Positions 1 to 37,200 of a stretch of 64,000 bases of DNA are shown here, in pieces; the stretch's first letter is position 1; the number at the start of each line of letters is the position of its first letter. The DNA lies in NCBI GenBank assembly GCA_020137815.1, contig CM035350.1, positions 4,348,418-4,412,417 of the forward strand, given 5' to 3'. The stretch comes from Hormiphora californensis. Lineage: Eukaryota > Ctenophora > Tentaculata > Cydippida > Pleurobrachiidae. The notes under the pieces were generated by a model. That model was not told the DNA's origin and ran no database searches. It saw nothing but the letters and a program-made list of their open reading frames with translations. Both the position numbers and the translations under genes were made by a program.

Positions 1-540
1 TTTTCCAAATTAATTTTTCCTTCATTTGTTCTTTCTCCCAACTTTTAATTTTTTGGGGCGGCGGTTTTTGGCCCCGGTTTAGGGGTCCCCCCAAATTAAG
101 ACCCCCAAAAATGAAAAAATTTTCCCTTCAACCCCCTTTTTTAATTAACACCCAAAAGTTTCACCCCTTTTTTCCTTTTTCCAATCATAAATTTTTTTTT
201 TCCTCCAGTTCGAAAAGAATTTAAGAAAAAAGTTTGGAAATTTTTCCCCCGGTTTTCCGGGCCCCCGTTTAAGGGGGCCCCCCCCTTGGACTTTACGGAA
301 AAAAAAAGGGGAATTCCCAACCTTTTTTAAAACCACCTCCCCCCCTACCCCCCCCCCCCCCAACCAAGTCCCCCCCCCCCCCCCCCTTGACCCCCCCCCC
401 ACAGGACTTTTCAGGGTTTGAGTGTTAAAATATTTTGGGCCCCGAAAAAACTCGCAACCCAAACCCAAGTACGGGTATGCCCTCAGCCTCCCTTGTGGGA
501 AAAAAAAGGGGAAGGAATTGAAAGGAAAAGGGACAAAGAT
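1..540. other. Probable low-quality sequence with inflated homopolymers
   Basis: The stretch is built almost entirely of runs of 3 to 14 identical bases (C-runs around 349-402, G-, A- and T-runs elsewhere), unlike the sequence after 600. Open frames here are proline- or glycine-rich and resemble no family. It looks like a poor read tail rather than biology. It ends just before a recognisable CCR4 exon, so upstream exons of that gene may be hidden in it. Confidence 0.65.
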
Positions 541-546
541 AAAAGT

Positions 547-4707
<4,161 letters not shown>

Positions 4708-4755
4708 TATGGGTGTTAGGATGTGCGATCCAAGCTCCTGATCGCACGTTATTTC

Positions 4756-4871
4756 GGGAGAGAGAGAAATAGAGAGAGAGAGAGAGAGAGAGAGTGAGAG
4801 AGAGAGAAATAGAGAGAGAGAGTGAGCGAGATAAAGAGAGAGTGAGATAGAGATAAAGAGAGATAAAGAGA
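4756..4871. repeat. (GA)n tract just downstream of the CCR4 stop
   Basis: Imperfect GA repeat with GAAATA and GAGTGA interruptions. The interval 4872-5564 between the convergent CCR4 and KIND genes holds a further short (GA)n at about 5441-5476 and nothing else I can support. Confidence 0.85.
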
Positions 4872-5438
4872 AGGAGCAAGATGGATTTACCCTTTTTCGC
4901 CTATTTTTGGGTGTGTCTGTATCAACGTGATTTGTTTATTGGAACGCGGTTGACGGAGGGGAGAAAGCCCATTTTTCACCAGACCTCGTTGTAATGTGGT
5001 TTCTACTCCGTTATATTTTCTTTGCTGAGAGACCGTTTATAACACTGCACAGTGTTGTTCCGTTTCCACCGTCACGCCCCTGAACCGGAGATGGGTGGGG
5101 CGGCGTGAATTCATTTTTCCTTATAATAGTATTTATTTGTTAGACTACGTTTAGTACCGTGTGACAGAGAGAGAGAACACAGTAGAGCTGTTGTTCATAT
5201 TAGGCTACTGTCTGAGTTTCTTGGAAGTGATGTTCTGACAATGTCAAATGTTCCTATATAACGTCTGTCAGCTGGCAATGACGTCACATTTCGACGTCAT
5301 CATGATGTTTCTGCTGCTGTGAGTGTGCGAGACTGTGTTTTGTATATGTTTATTATTATCTAACGTTAAAAAAGAGAGCCCATTTGACACAAAAACTAAA
5401 AACGAGAAACAAAGGGACGGTAACAAAAACGTACGAGC

Positions 5439-5481
<43 letters not shown>

Positions 5482-5564
5482 TTCTTGTCAACATACCACT
5501 GTTGAAACTATTTTATTCTACAGTAAACTTTAAATTGTCTGCGTTTCAATTCTTGACGGTGGTT

Positions 5565-26061
<20,497 letters not shown>

Positions 26062-26398
26062 ATGTCATATAGAGCTAGTGACGAGGAGGATATATTAGGG
26101 GGTATGTATATGTGAGGAGGAGGGTTTTGGGTTGGGATATTTTCAAATCTAGCAATGGTGGATTGGGTGGAATATGTTCTTAGTAGTTTTCTGTTTGTCT
26201 AGTGCTCATGTTTGTGTATGTCTGGGGGTGTGTGGGCAGAATGATAGCAAAACGATAAACAAATCACTGCAGCAGAGAGCACACGCAGAGACAACTGCCA
26301 GCAGCGAGCACACGCAGAGACAACTGCCAGCAGCGAGGTATGCTAGAAGGTTGCAGTTCCCTCCCTTTTTTCGCAGGGTGGCCCTAGTTACCCTAGTA

Positions 26399-26467
26399 AC
26401 CGAACTCTTTCTCTATCTCTTTCTCTCTCTCTTTCTCTCTCTCTCTATCTTTCTTTCTCTCTCTCTA

Positions 26468-26550
<83 letters not shown>
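26399..26550. repeat. (CT)n tract in intergenic sequence
   Basis: Mostly CT with CTTT interruptions. The interval 26062-26845 between the divergent KIND gene and the mitochondrial-protein gene otherwise contains a short direct repeat (CACACGCAGAGACAACTGCC, twice, near 26281-26330) and presumably both promoters, which I cannot delimit. Confidence 0.9.
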
Positions 26551-26554
<4 letters not shown>

Positions 26555-26845
26555 ACGGGACACACATTTCATAGCTCTCTCGGTTGATTTCATCAGCCTA
26601 CTGGACAGTGACATACTATACACTGGGCGGGTTGATTAAGGGGGCAATGATGTATGCTATTTTTCTACACTGAACTCAATTAATATTTGATTTGTAAAAT
26701 GAGCAATGTTTTTTGTTGTAATTTTTATTAACCCCCAATAATTCTCAACCGTGTTCTTTACTGCACTGTCACCCATAAAATGCACAAAGTTGTGTCCTCA
26801 ATTCATTTAACCCTATTATTATATTAGAGTGACATAGGATGTGAT

Positions 26846-28864
26846 ATGCTGTGTGGGCGCTTTCTCCGTCTTTCTATCTCCACAGGTAAGACAGATCAGG
26901 TAGCTCCCCATTTTACACCGGTCCTAATTCCCACAATCTCTTTCCCACACCGGTTTTAATCCCCATAATGCCAAAAATACCCCCTCTTTTCCCAGGGCCT
27001 GTCCACCAGGCAGCATGGATGTCCACATCAAAGAGTGGAGGGGGGTATACTAAGAAGAAGGGTAAACAACAGCACAATAAGAAGCAGCGATATAATAGTG
27101 ATGCGGGTGATAATAGTGATGCTAAGAAGCAGCGATATAATAGTTATGCTGGTAAAAAGCAGCGTAGTGACAACAACAACAAGCGTAGTGAACTGGGAAT
27201 AGCGGTTAGGGAGCACGTGAAAGAGTTCTGGGATTACCGACAGGAGTTTCAAACCATCCAACTTAAAGGGTGAGTGCACAGGGTCAACTTGGGTTGTGTT
27301 GAGTCTCCTTGGTGTGGGGACCCCTTGGTGTGGTTTATATTTTGGACTGCCCGACTAGTTTGGGCAGAACGTGACCCGCCCGAAACCACACACAAGGGTC
27401 CCCACACCAAGGAGACTCAACACAACCCAAGTTGACTCTGAGTAAAACACGTACTTTTTAAAGGGTGGGTGCACAGGGTCAAACGTACGTGTTTTACTCA
27501 GGTTGTAGATCATCAAAGAGACTGTTATTCTCTGATTTATTAGTACAATCGTATTGACCATTGAGTACGTCCTACCCGAATTCTTGTTAGACTGCGAATC
27601 ACTTCTAATATTTACAGGATGCTGGGCACTGACCCAGTGGCACGGAGAGTATTTAGTACTGATTGGGGAAATAAGGATGATGAATTCAACAGGGACCTGG
27701 GGAAACTCTATCAGACCCTGTGTTATGAGAAGTTAGAACCGACTGGATTAAAGTACGGGTATTCTTACATCAGTGAAATTGCGAGAGACAAAGATCCTCT
27801 TATTAAGACAAGTGAGTGAAACCATCATCACTAAAGAGTGTGACTCGTTAGGTTTCCAAAACAAGTGTGAATTGTGATCGGTCTCTTTCCTTCCTCCAGT
27901 TTTACAAAACCAGTGTGATCGGTCTCTTCTTACCTAGTTCCCAGTACAAGTGTGATCAAACTTCCCCACCCACCAAAACACTAATTTCAGTTGCGGTGAA
28001 CCACACGAAGATGAAGTACCTGGCTGCGAAGATGGAGGTAGACCCTTCCAAACTAAGGGGTCCCCAGATAAAGTACCATCCCCATATGGAGGTCAGGATC
28101 CTGGACAGGATGGAGAAGAATAGGAAGGGAAGGGAGGAGGTAATCTGGAACAAGTTGAACTATGTGAGGATGAAACAGGCTGACTATGCCCGGTCTCTAG
28201 GCAACAGATATGATTCATACTATGTCTACAAAAGGGAGATAGGACAGAATCAGAGGTTGACTCACTCCCGAAACCAGGCTTTTTACCGCTGGGTGTACTA
28301 CCATGCTGACACGGGTCAGGCGGTTGAGTTACATGGTAAACCCGCGGCCCAGATGCACCGGTGGACCGAGTTGAAAGAGGAGAGGGATAGTGCACTGAGG
28401 GTTATCGAGCTGAATAATATCCAAACTTATAAACACTGTATTGAAACACTGGAAATCGATCCAATCTACATCCCTTCACAAAGGGTGGGTGAATTTAGTT
28501 ATTAATCAAAGTGTTCTAATTTAGAGAGTGAATTAACATAATTAAACATTTAATACTAACCCTATTCTTGTCCCACTAGATGCCTAAACCGAAATGGTTC
28601 CGGAACCACACCATCTCGTCCCTGACTGAGGCCCAAATTAGGACACTCCAGGACAAGAAACTACACGGCTCGATAACACCTGAAGAAGAGGAGAACGTGG
28701 TGATACCTGCACGTGCAACAAAATTCAATGAGCACATCCAAGGGTGGGAGGGAGCCAATCAGAATGTGCAAATAGGCAGTGATTTCGAGTTTGGGGTACC
28801 GCTTACTATCAGAGATCCTGTGCCACAGGTTCACGGTGCACGCGTTGAAGAACTTACTGAGTAG
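26846..28864 (+). CDS. Mitochondrially targeted protein of unknown family
   Basis: Five exons: 26846-26885, 26996-27269, 27618-27811, 27991-28484 and 28580-28864, phases 1, 2, 1, 0, giving 428 residues ending ARVEELTE. The first residues, MLCGRFLRLSISTGPVHQ, lack acids and carry spaced arginines, as in a mitochondrial presequence. A low-complexity Lys/Asn/Tyr/Ser stretch follows, with repeated KKQRYNS blocks. The rest is charged and probably helical (for example EVRILDRMEKNRKGREEVI, YARSLGNRYDSYYVYKREI), with no membrane segment and no catalytic motif I recognise. The composition would suit a mitoribosomal or assembly protein, but that is only a guess. The 3' UTR has a tandem repeat. Confidence 0.72.
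27270..27500. repeat. Inverted repeats and copied 5' splice junction in intron 2
   Basis: Arms 27285-27333 and 27386-27434 are about 49 bp each, nearly perfect and inverted. A second inverted pair (27440-27454 and 27485-27499, GAGTAAAACACGTAC and its inverse) encloses a copy of the exon-2/intron-2 junction: TTTAAAGGGTGGGTGCACAG, against the real CTTAAAGGGTGAGTGCACAG at 27262-27281. Confidence 0.85.
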
Positions 28865-28865
28865 C

Positions 28866-28990
28866 GATCTTTAATTAGTTAACTCATCGAGCTTAGTTAT
28901 CTTTAATTAGTTAACTTATTGAGTTGTGATCTTTAATTAGTTAACTCATCGAGCTTAGTTACCATTACATTGAGTTGTGATCTCCTAACT
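28866..28990 (+). repeat. Tandem repeat in the 3' UTR of the mitochondrial-protein gene
   Basis: Units of the form GATCTTTAATTAGTTAACT plus CATCGAGCTTAGTTA or TATTGAGTTGT repeat three to four times directly after the TAG stop. Confidence 0.8.
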
Positions 28991-29156
28991 TATTGAAATA
29001 TTGTTATGTTTTTGTACTATGAATGAACGTGTTGTTACTTTTCTTTACTGGCTGATATACCTCCGGCAAACATATTACATACTGATACATACCGAGATAA
29101 AACAATGTATATCTGCATTATTCAAAGCTCCCCCACAGCCCACATGTTCCGCTGCT

Positions 29157-30694
29157 ATGGATAAATATCTTAAATTTTGGAATGAGGAAAAGGTTCAGAG
29201 AGACATTTTTGTAAGTTACATCTTGATTCGAGATATACCCTCCTTAACCCCTTCTAATTGATTATAAAACTCACCACTCATCTTGAAACCCTCTCTACCG
29301 TCCAGATGGATATAAAACGTCCTTCTCCCCTTGTTTCAGAGTAGCCCACAAGGCAACATAAAATGGGCAGTATGCCCCTCCAAGGGAGGTAATGAGATCA
29401 GAGCATGTGCTTTCAACAGGAACCAATACAAAATTGTACGTACACACACATCACCCATATTTTTTCCTGGGTGTAATAGGATTTGATTAATTATATTAGT
29501 TAATAAATTAACTAACCATCTTCCCCCAGCTGTCTATTAGAGAGAAGGATGGTATACAAGATGACGGCAACACCTACCCATTTAGACCTCCAGAAAACAA
29601 CGAACAAATCTTGTAAGTGCAGTTATCAGAATAACTCCCACAATAAAACTAACCACCCAGCTTGTTTCATAACAAGTCGTGCACGAATGACAAACAACCC
29701 CCCACTCTGTAATTCATCTCTCCCAGGGTTCAGGCGGTAGATTGGAACCCTAAGAATTTGGACCAGGTGGCGGTTGGTTTGAGTAGCGGGAATGTGCTCC
29801 AATGGAACATAAACACTGGCAAGTGTATCCGACATTATCAAGCGGTGAGTATATTGAACAAACCCTCCATCCCCCTAAACCCTGGCAGCGTACCCCCCCC
29901 CCCCCCATTTAATCCCGCAACCCCTTCTTGGAGTGTTACCACATGTCTGTTTTTACCACCAGCTATTACTGTTGTGACAAACATTTCACTATTATCCCAC
30001 CTGCCCAATATAGGACCGACGCGATGAGGGTATATACATAAGAGCCCGTAGTATAACATGTGTCCAGTGGCTTCCAGATGATCCCCACCTCTTGGCGTGT
30101 GGTTCCATGGACCCCTTCTTCTTTGTGTGGGACGTCAGACAACCCAAACCAGTCTTGGTGAGTGAGAATCCGTGACGAGGTTTTAGGTTGCCTTGTTCGG
30201 TCATATCTCAGGGTTAGAACTTATAACATAACAATTTATAGGTAGAAAACTGAAAAAAGGGGTTTAAATTTTAGGCGACTTAACTCCATGTGAATCAGAT
30301 GATTTGTTTTGGTGCGCGCGGAACCCTAAATATGACGAAAGTTAACAATTTCAGCACTGCGCGCACGAGCCCTATGTGTGGCATCCCAGAAAACCAACCT
30401 GAAGCACTTCTCTTCTCAGACTATGAAGACAAATAACCGGGTATTGGACATCAAGGTTGACCCATTTAACGAAAATCAGATCTCTGTGGCGTGTGACAAT
30501 CATGATGTTATGATTTATGAGCTAAGACAGGTATTAAATATAGTGCAGACTGCAGTTGAATAATTGCCAATGGCAATAGTCGCACTTTTGACTTTCTCGC
30601 TGTGAGTAGTTAAAATAATATCCCTCCTCACTATCTCTATCCCTCACTCTCCCTTCCTCTCCCTTATCTCTATCCTTTCTCTCTCATTCCCTAA

Positions 30695-30783
<89 letters not shown>

Positions 30784-30794
30784 CCTCTGAGAGG

Positions 30795-30837
<43 letters not shown>

Positions 30838-30846
30838 TTCTACTCT

Positions 30847-30900
<54 letters not shown>

Positions 30901-31248
30901 CTCTCTATCTCTCTCACTCAGGTTGGTGTAGACAAGATGAAGAACGATCGGAACACTATCCCGAAATTCAAGTTTTCAGCCCACGAAACTAAAACAGTGA
31001 GATGTGAATGGAACCCACAGAAGAGCAATGTCCTAGCTACCTGTGGACAGAAAGATATCAAGGTATACTTCAGACTTCAAAGTGTTACTTGTCTGATTAC
31101 TCGAACCACCCATTTGTCAGATTCTGTCTGTTCGAGTCTTTTTGTTTTGCTTTTGGGGCTGATTTGTATTTCGGATTGAATCTTGTTGAAATATAGGACT
31201 CTAGAGCTGTCCAGCTGTCACTGCTTTGTAAACAAATCTCTCTCTCTC

Positions 31249-31290
<42 letters not shown>

Positions 31291-34200
31291 TCTCTCTCAG
31301 ATTTGGGAGCTAGATTACAGTATGGATTACAGTCAAGTGAAGGAGAAGATGTTAATTAAGACACGGAACAACGCTCACATAAAGTGGAGCCCCCACTGTG
31401 AAAACATGCTTGCTTCCCACACCCATTCGTCCACATTTATAGAGATCTGGAACATTAACCAGAAGTAAGGGATTAGTTGGTAACAGGTACCCCCGGCCCC
31501 CCTGTTATCCCGAGTAAGGGGGACTGTACTATTTTGATTTGAACAACAATTATTGCATTATGTATTCATAATGCGGTGTTTCTCTGCCACGAAGGGATGT
31601 AAAATTGATGAATAAGCTTCAAAACTGGATTTTTGATGAATTCTGTGCTCAAAGAGCATTTTTTGGCTTATGCGATGTTAGTAAGGTATCTAGGATAGTT
31701 GCTCTGGTAACCAAAGCAGTTGCTATGGTAACCAAGGCAGTTGCTATGGTTAGTTGGTTACCAAGTGCATCATCGAGTCACTTGCAATTGTGACAGTAGT
31801 TTCATGCTTGGAAGTCTTGCTACCACTTCATAACATGGGGCCCAAATCAAAATATGGTGACCTACAAGTTACAACCATGAGCCAGAGTTGTATGCCAGCC
31901 TACAATTCTGGCTCATAGTACAGTCCCCCTGTCCCCCTATAAAAGTTGAAAGGTCTGAAAAATCTGAAAGTGGTAATTTCGTTTTTTGCCCCAGGTTCCG
32001 ACCGTATCGACTATTCAAGACAAAGGCTTCTTCTAAAACGTTCTGTAAGTCAACCATAACAAATATCATACATACACTACTAATTATAACAATTAGTCTC
32101 TTTCTATCAATAATTAATTAAGATGCCTTCTATAACCGCATTTCAGTTTTTGTCTCGTTGTTGAAGCCTCCTTAGCCAGGAGGCTGCTGTAGTGCAGAAA
32201 GCTCTGAATCGGATAGTCTATCTCATCACTCTCTGTAGTGTTCTCTCTGTCAATATCTGCCACAATGAGACCACAATCAGTAACCATCTTAAGGAGAACT
32301 ATCCGTGTCTGATACAACTCTATCTTGACCAGGCCTGCCTTGGATGGTCCAACTATAGATTCCAACTCCTTGTGTACGGGTGAGGAGGGCATCCCCAGCT
32401 TGTCAACCAAGTAAAATCCTTCTGATACTATCACTGCTAGCTTGTCCTCAGGAGTGGAGAGTAGGCGCTCGGGAAGGCCGGAAAGATCGAGGTCTCGTTT
32501 ATGTCGCACTGTCTCCAAAATAATTCCTGCGAGAGAAAGACAAATTAGTTTTCTTTCCAATTCTAATTTCCCTGCTCATTTATTTATATTGCTGTTTCTC
32601 TTCCAAATGAGTTGCCCCCTGCCCCTCCCCAGTTACCTGACACTTGTTGCTGCTGTCGCCTGAGACTATGAAGATGAGCCGAGAGCACGTCTGTAGGGCA
32701 AGTATAAGAGAGAACACTGCTCAAGGCAATGGTGATGATCAACAGTAATCGAGCAAGCATAGTTTGATTCTTCAAGTAGTTGATTATCGAGTAGTAGTTG
32801 ATTATCGAGTGAGGGTAGATATTGCCCAATCCTATCGGCCCTTTTATAAGCCACACCATCAGGGTGTGTTTGGATCCTCACGCGGTACACCATGTCGAAA
32901 GTATCACGTATTTCGTCCCTTTCATTAGCCGAGAATGCTGGTAATTTTGAAACTTTTGATCCCCTGCTTCTCCACTCGGCAAGCAACCGATCATACATAG
33001 CTATAGTATACCGCTCAAGTGAGGGCGAAAGTGAAAGCTATTTAACTTTTGAGATCTTCAGTGTGCTTGTGATTATTAAGCACTCAAACAACATCGGAGG
33101 CAAAAGTTCGCTTTGAACTGTACTAAAATATTCAGTTTTTAAATCTCGTCATCTCATGATCATCATGTCTCTTCAACATTCATTATGTCCCTTTTTTCTC
33201 ACAACCATATCTTTTAGCTTCCATACACCCCCTTCACCCCTTTCTGTAGATCTACATTGGCACGACCAGCCCAATGCTCTGCTAACCCTGGACCACTCTA
33301 CCTCTGACGTCACCATGCATGCACGAAGGGATGCAGTTAACACCGAATTCTGGGCTCCATCCTGCGCCGTGGCGTGCTCACCATATGATGAGATAACTTT
33401 TGTGACGCCCCTCCAACGCACTGCTAGACCGTGAGTAACGGGGGAGGTTAGGGGTTGTGGGCATTAGGTATATTGTGACACTGTTGGGTGTATTTCTTCC
33501 CCTGGGGTACCTCGAGCCCAACCTCGCATGTGCACAATACATAGAACACGTGATCGCATGAGGACGATTAGCGAAGGGAGCCCTATCGTCAGGGTGGAGC
33601 ATCCTATCTCCCAAATACCATTCCTGGACAGGCAGTAAGAGCGTAACCAAAATAATTAAACCAAATCTCTCTCTTTCTCGATTGTTACGAGAATAACTAA
33701 CTAAATAACAAGATCGTGCGTGTGTTGTTTATTTTTATTTAATGTTTTTATTAATCTGCTTTAACCAATCTTCTCTCTTTGAATGTTCCTCCTCCCGCCA
33801 CCCACTCCACAACCCCTGACACCCCTCCCATCACCCCTAACACCCCTCCCATCACCCCTAACACCCCTCCCATCACCCCTAACACCCCTCCCATCACCCC
33901 TGACACCCCTCCCATCACCCCTGACACCCTTCCCATCACCCCTGACACCCCTCCCATCACCCCTAACACCCTTCCCATCACCCCTAACACCCCTCCCATC
34001 ACCCCTGACACCCCTCCCATCACCCCTGACACCCCTCCCATCACCCCTAACACCCCTCCCGTCACCCCTAACACCCCTCCCGTCACCCCTAACACCCCTC
34101 CCATCACCCCTAACACCCCTCCCATCACCCCTAACACCCCTCCCATCACCCCTAACACCCCTCCCATCAACCCTAACACCCCTCCCATCACCCCTAACAC

Positions 34201-37200
34201 CCCTCCCATCACCCCTAACACCCCTCTCATCACCCCTAACACCCCTCCCATCACCCCTGACACCCCTCCCATCACCCCTAACACTCCTCCCATCACCCCT
34301 AACACCCCTCCCATCAACCCTAACACCCCTCCCGTCACCCCTAACACCCCTCCCATCACCCCTAACACCCCTCCTAACACCCCTGACACCCCTCCCATCA
34401 CCCCTAACACCCCTCCCATCACCCCTAACACTCCTCCCATCACCCCTAACACCCCTCCCATCACCCCCATCACATTCCACACTGTACAGAGGGATGAGGA
34501 AGCTGGATTCATTCTACCCATCCTCGCCACCCCTCTCTACAACATTCCTCCCTGCCTCTGTGTCATCTACATCTTCGACTATCATTGAAACCGGAATCCC
34601 ATATGAATTTGACCCGTATGTGAAACCATTGCGCTTTGTTATATTATAATTGTGTTTAATTACAATTTAAGATAAACTTCTTTATGTAATGACCCACCAA
34701 TAACTTATTGTACTGTGTTTCTGTCTGATTTTACTATGTTTGCATTTCGGGTTTCGCATTGTTTTGTTCTCTCTCGCGAGTTAACTTTTAATCTCATTCA
34801 GCTGGGTATAGCTCTGAGTTTTGGGTTTTGGGACACAATACCCATCAACTATTGCTGAGCAAATTTGATTAATATCCCCCCCCACATGCCAATAATATCA
34901 TCATTTAGACTTTCGTCTGATTTATATCGCTGCATGTTCATTGTTCAATCTGATAATGGTCCCACAATCGTTAAACCCAAAACTAAACTCCCGATCTAAA
35001 ACTCCCCCCCCCCCCCAGTGTACTGATGATCCACGAGCACACTGGCACAGAGAAGAGCAACATCTACACAAAGCAGATCCCAGATCAGAGGGGGCACAGT
35101 AAGAAGTTTATCCACCTTGCTAAAAACTACAAACTTTCCCCTGAAACATTTGATGAGAGTTGCCTTCATAACGCTGAGGTTTGTATTATGGGGAGGGGGG
35201 ATGAGTGGGGAGAGTATTTGATTAGAGTTGAGGTTTGTATTATGGGGAGGGGGAGGGGGAGCATTTGATTAGAGTTGTTTGGGGGGGGGACATGTTAATT
35301 GTTAATAAATCACCTCTTTTTTTCGATTTTGTTAATTAACGTTAATTAACAAAATTAACAAAATTAACAAATGCTAAAAGACTGTTCTTATCGGTTGATA
35401 ATACGACTTTAACTGGTTTAATTTTATAGTTTAATGACTTACCTAACACATATATACCCAAACAAGGCCTCTTCCGGTAACCAAAGTCCGACATAAAGGT
35501 TTTTTGGCTCAAAATCGATAAAATCCAAAAGTTACAAATATTTCAATTTAGCGTATAAAATCTCACTTTAACGTAATTTTTTCATAGATAATCGATTCTT
35601 TTAACGAAAGAAGATGATGTACAACGTTTCTGTTGGAAAAAGAAATACAATTTTTCAAAAATCAATTTTTTGGTCAAAGATTGAAAATTTGATTCGCTAC
35701 AAATCCTTGTGTTTTTTTAGAAAAATTGATTTTTGGGATATTTTTGATTTTTAGGTAAATTCATGAGTTTTAGAGTTGGAAAATGTGAATTAGGGTCATT
35801 TGACTTCAATTGCGGTTTAGTTTAGCTAGTTTTTATTAAAAGGTACACAATGGAACAAATCGCTGTAGAAAAGCCGTAGTAGAGGTAGTATGGGTATGCA
35901 AATCGTGCAGAAGGAACAACTTTGCTCGCAGAACAAGTGTTTAATACCAAAAACACGTGCTAAAGGGGATTTAGATGGCATAAATGGCATTTGTTAACGT
36001 TTGTTAACTTTTTGTTAATTTTGTTAATAAATCACCTGCTTTCTCGATGTTAATATTAACAAAGTTAACAAAATTAACATGTCCCCCCCCCCAGTTGTTT
36101 TCATAACGCTGATGTTTGTATTATGGGGAGGGGATGAGTGGGGAGAGCATTGGCCTGAGCCAAGCTGAGATGATCCCCCTGGCCCTTTACACCATCCCTA
36201 ATCCACTAATATCTTTTGCTGAGTTTGGAATCTAACAAAACCACATGAATCATCTCCCTTTCCTCTGTTGTTTAGTAACAACAATTCCTTTCCTAGGTGG
36301 CTGAATCCCAGGGGCTCCTTCATGCGGCATCTAACTGGCGTCTTCTCACCGTCCTCTTTACAGACACACAGGTCGTCCTGCCATTCTATGATGGGGAGAT
36401 AAACTTTGAAAATCAACGCAAACTGAAACGCTCAAGTAGGTCTCGGTGGTACCTAGATCTATCATTTTAGCTAAGGCTGCCCTTGCATTTCTCACAATTC
36501 TCCCTGGACTCTGGAGGTTGACCATTGTCATTCTAAAACCAGGGTTGTGTTTCCTTCGAATCTTAGCACACACCAGCAGTATTCTCTGATCAGGGAGGAT
36601 ATCAGTTGTTATGTTCCTTCTTTCCATTTGTATGCGCGCGAAACACAGTGTAGCTAGGCAAGATATCAGTACCAGACACTATGATTTAGAAAATCTTCCA
36701 TTGCAGATACACAGTCGACTGACAGGGGTAATGTGATTTCCTCTGACCAATCTCTGGAGTCTCCAAACATTGAGTCAGACAGTGACCACACAGACTATAA
36801 TTTCGGGTAAGAAATTTAGAGAAAAAACCTTGTAACAAATTTTAAGCAAATAAAATAAATTACTAATTGTCTCCTATCAGTCGGAGCTCCTTCGTAGAGG
36901 ACCAGAGAAGGTTAGAAGAAGAAGACGACGCTAATGATGAGGGTGATATCCACAACGAATCTCAACCGGTATGTGATACCGTCCCGGTATGTCGAGCAAG
37001 GCAAGTGAGGCCGGGATGGTATCACATACCGGCCCCACTTGCCTTGCTCGACCCTGTTAGAACATCCCCCACCCGATATTTTGCCTAATTGCCCGTGTGT
37101 GTGTGTGTGTATATGTACCTCCGTACTTCCATCCACACTGCTGACGTTGGGGATCAGCTAGCCCTTATTTCCGTAGGATCTCCCCTTGGCGCCCACACAC

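Noticed and set aside
33750-34650. Long open frames in both directions across 33783-34588
   Set aside because: They arise because the 21-bp unit is a multiple of three and lacks stops. Composition is pure repeat, and the region is within WDR24 intron 10.
36358-36627. 89-codon minus-strand frame preceded by a signal-peptide-like LVLISCLATLCFA
   Set aside because: It overlaps WDR24 exon 13, has no upstream ATG without an assumed splice, and has no recognisable domain.
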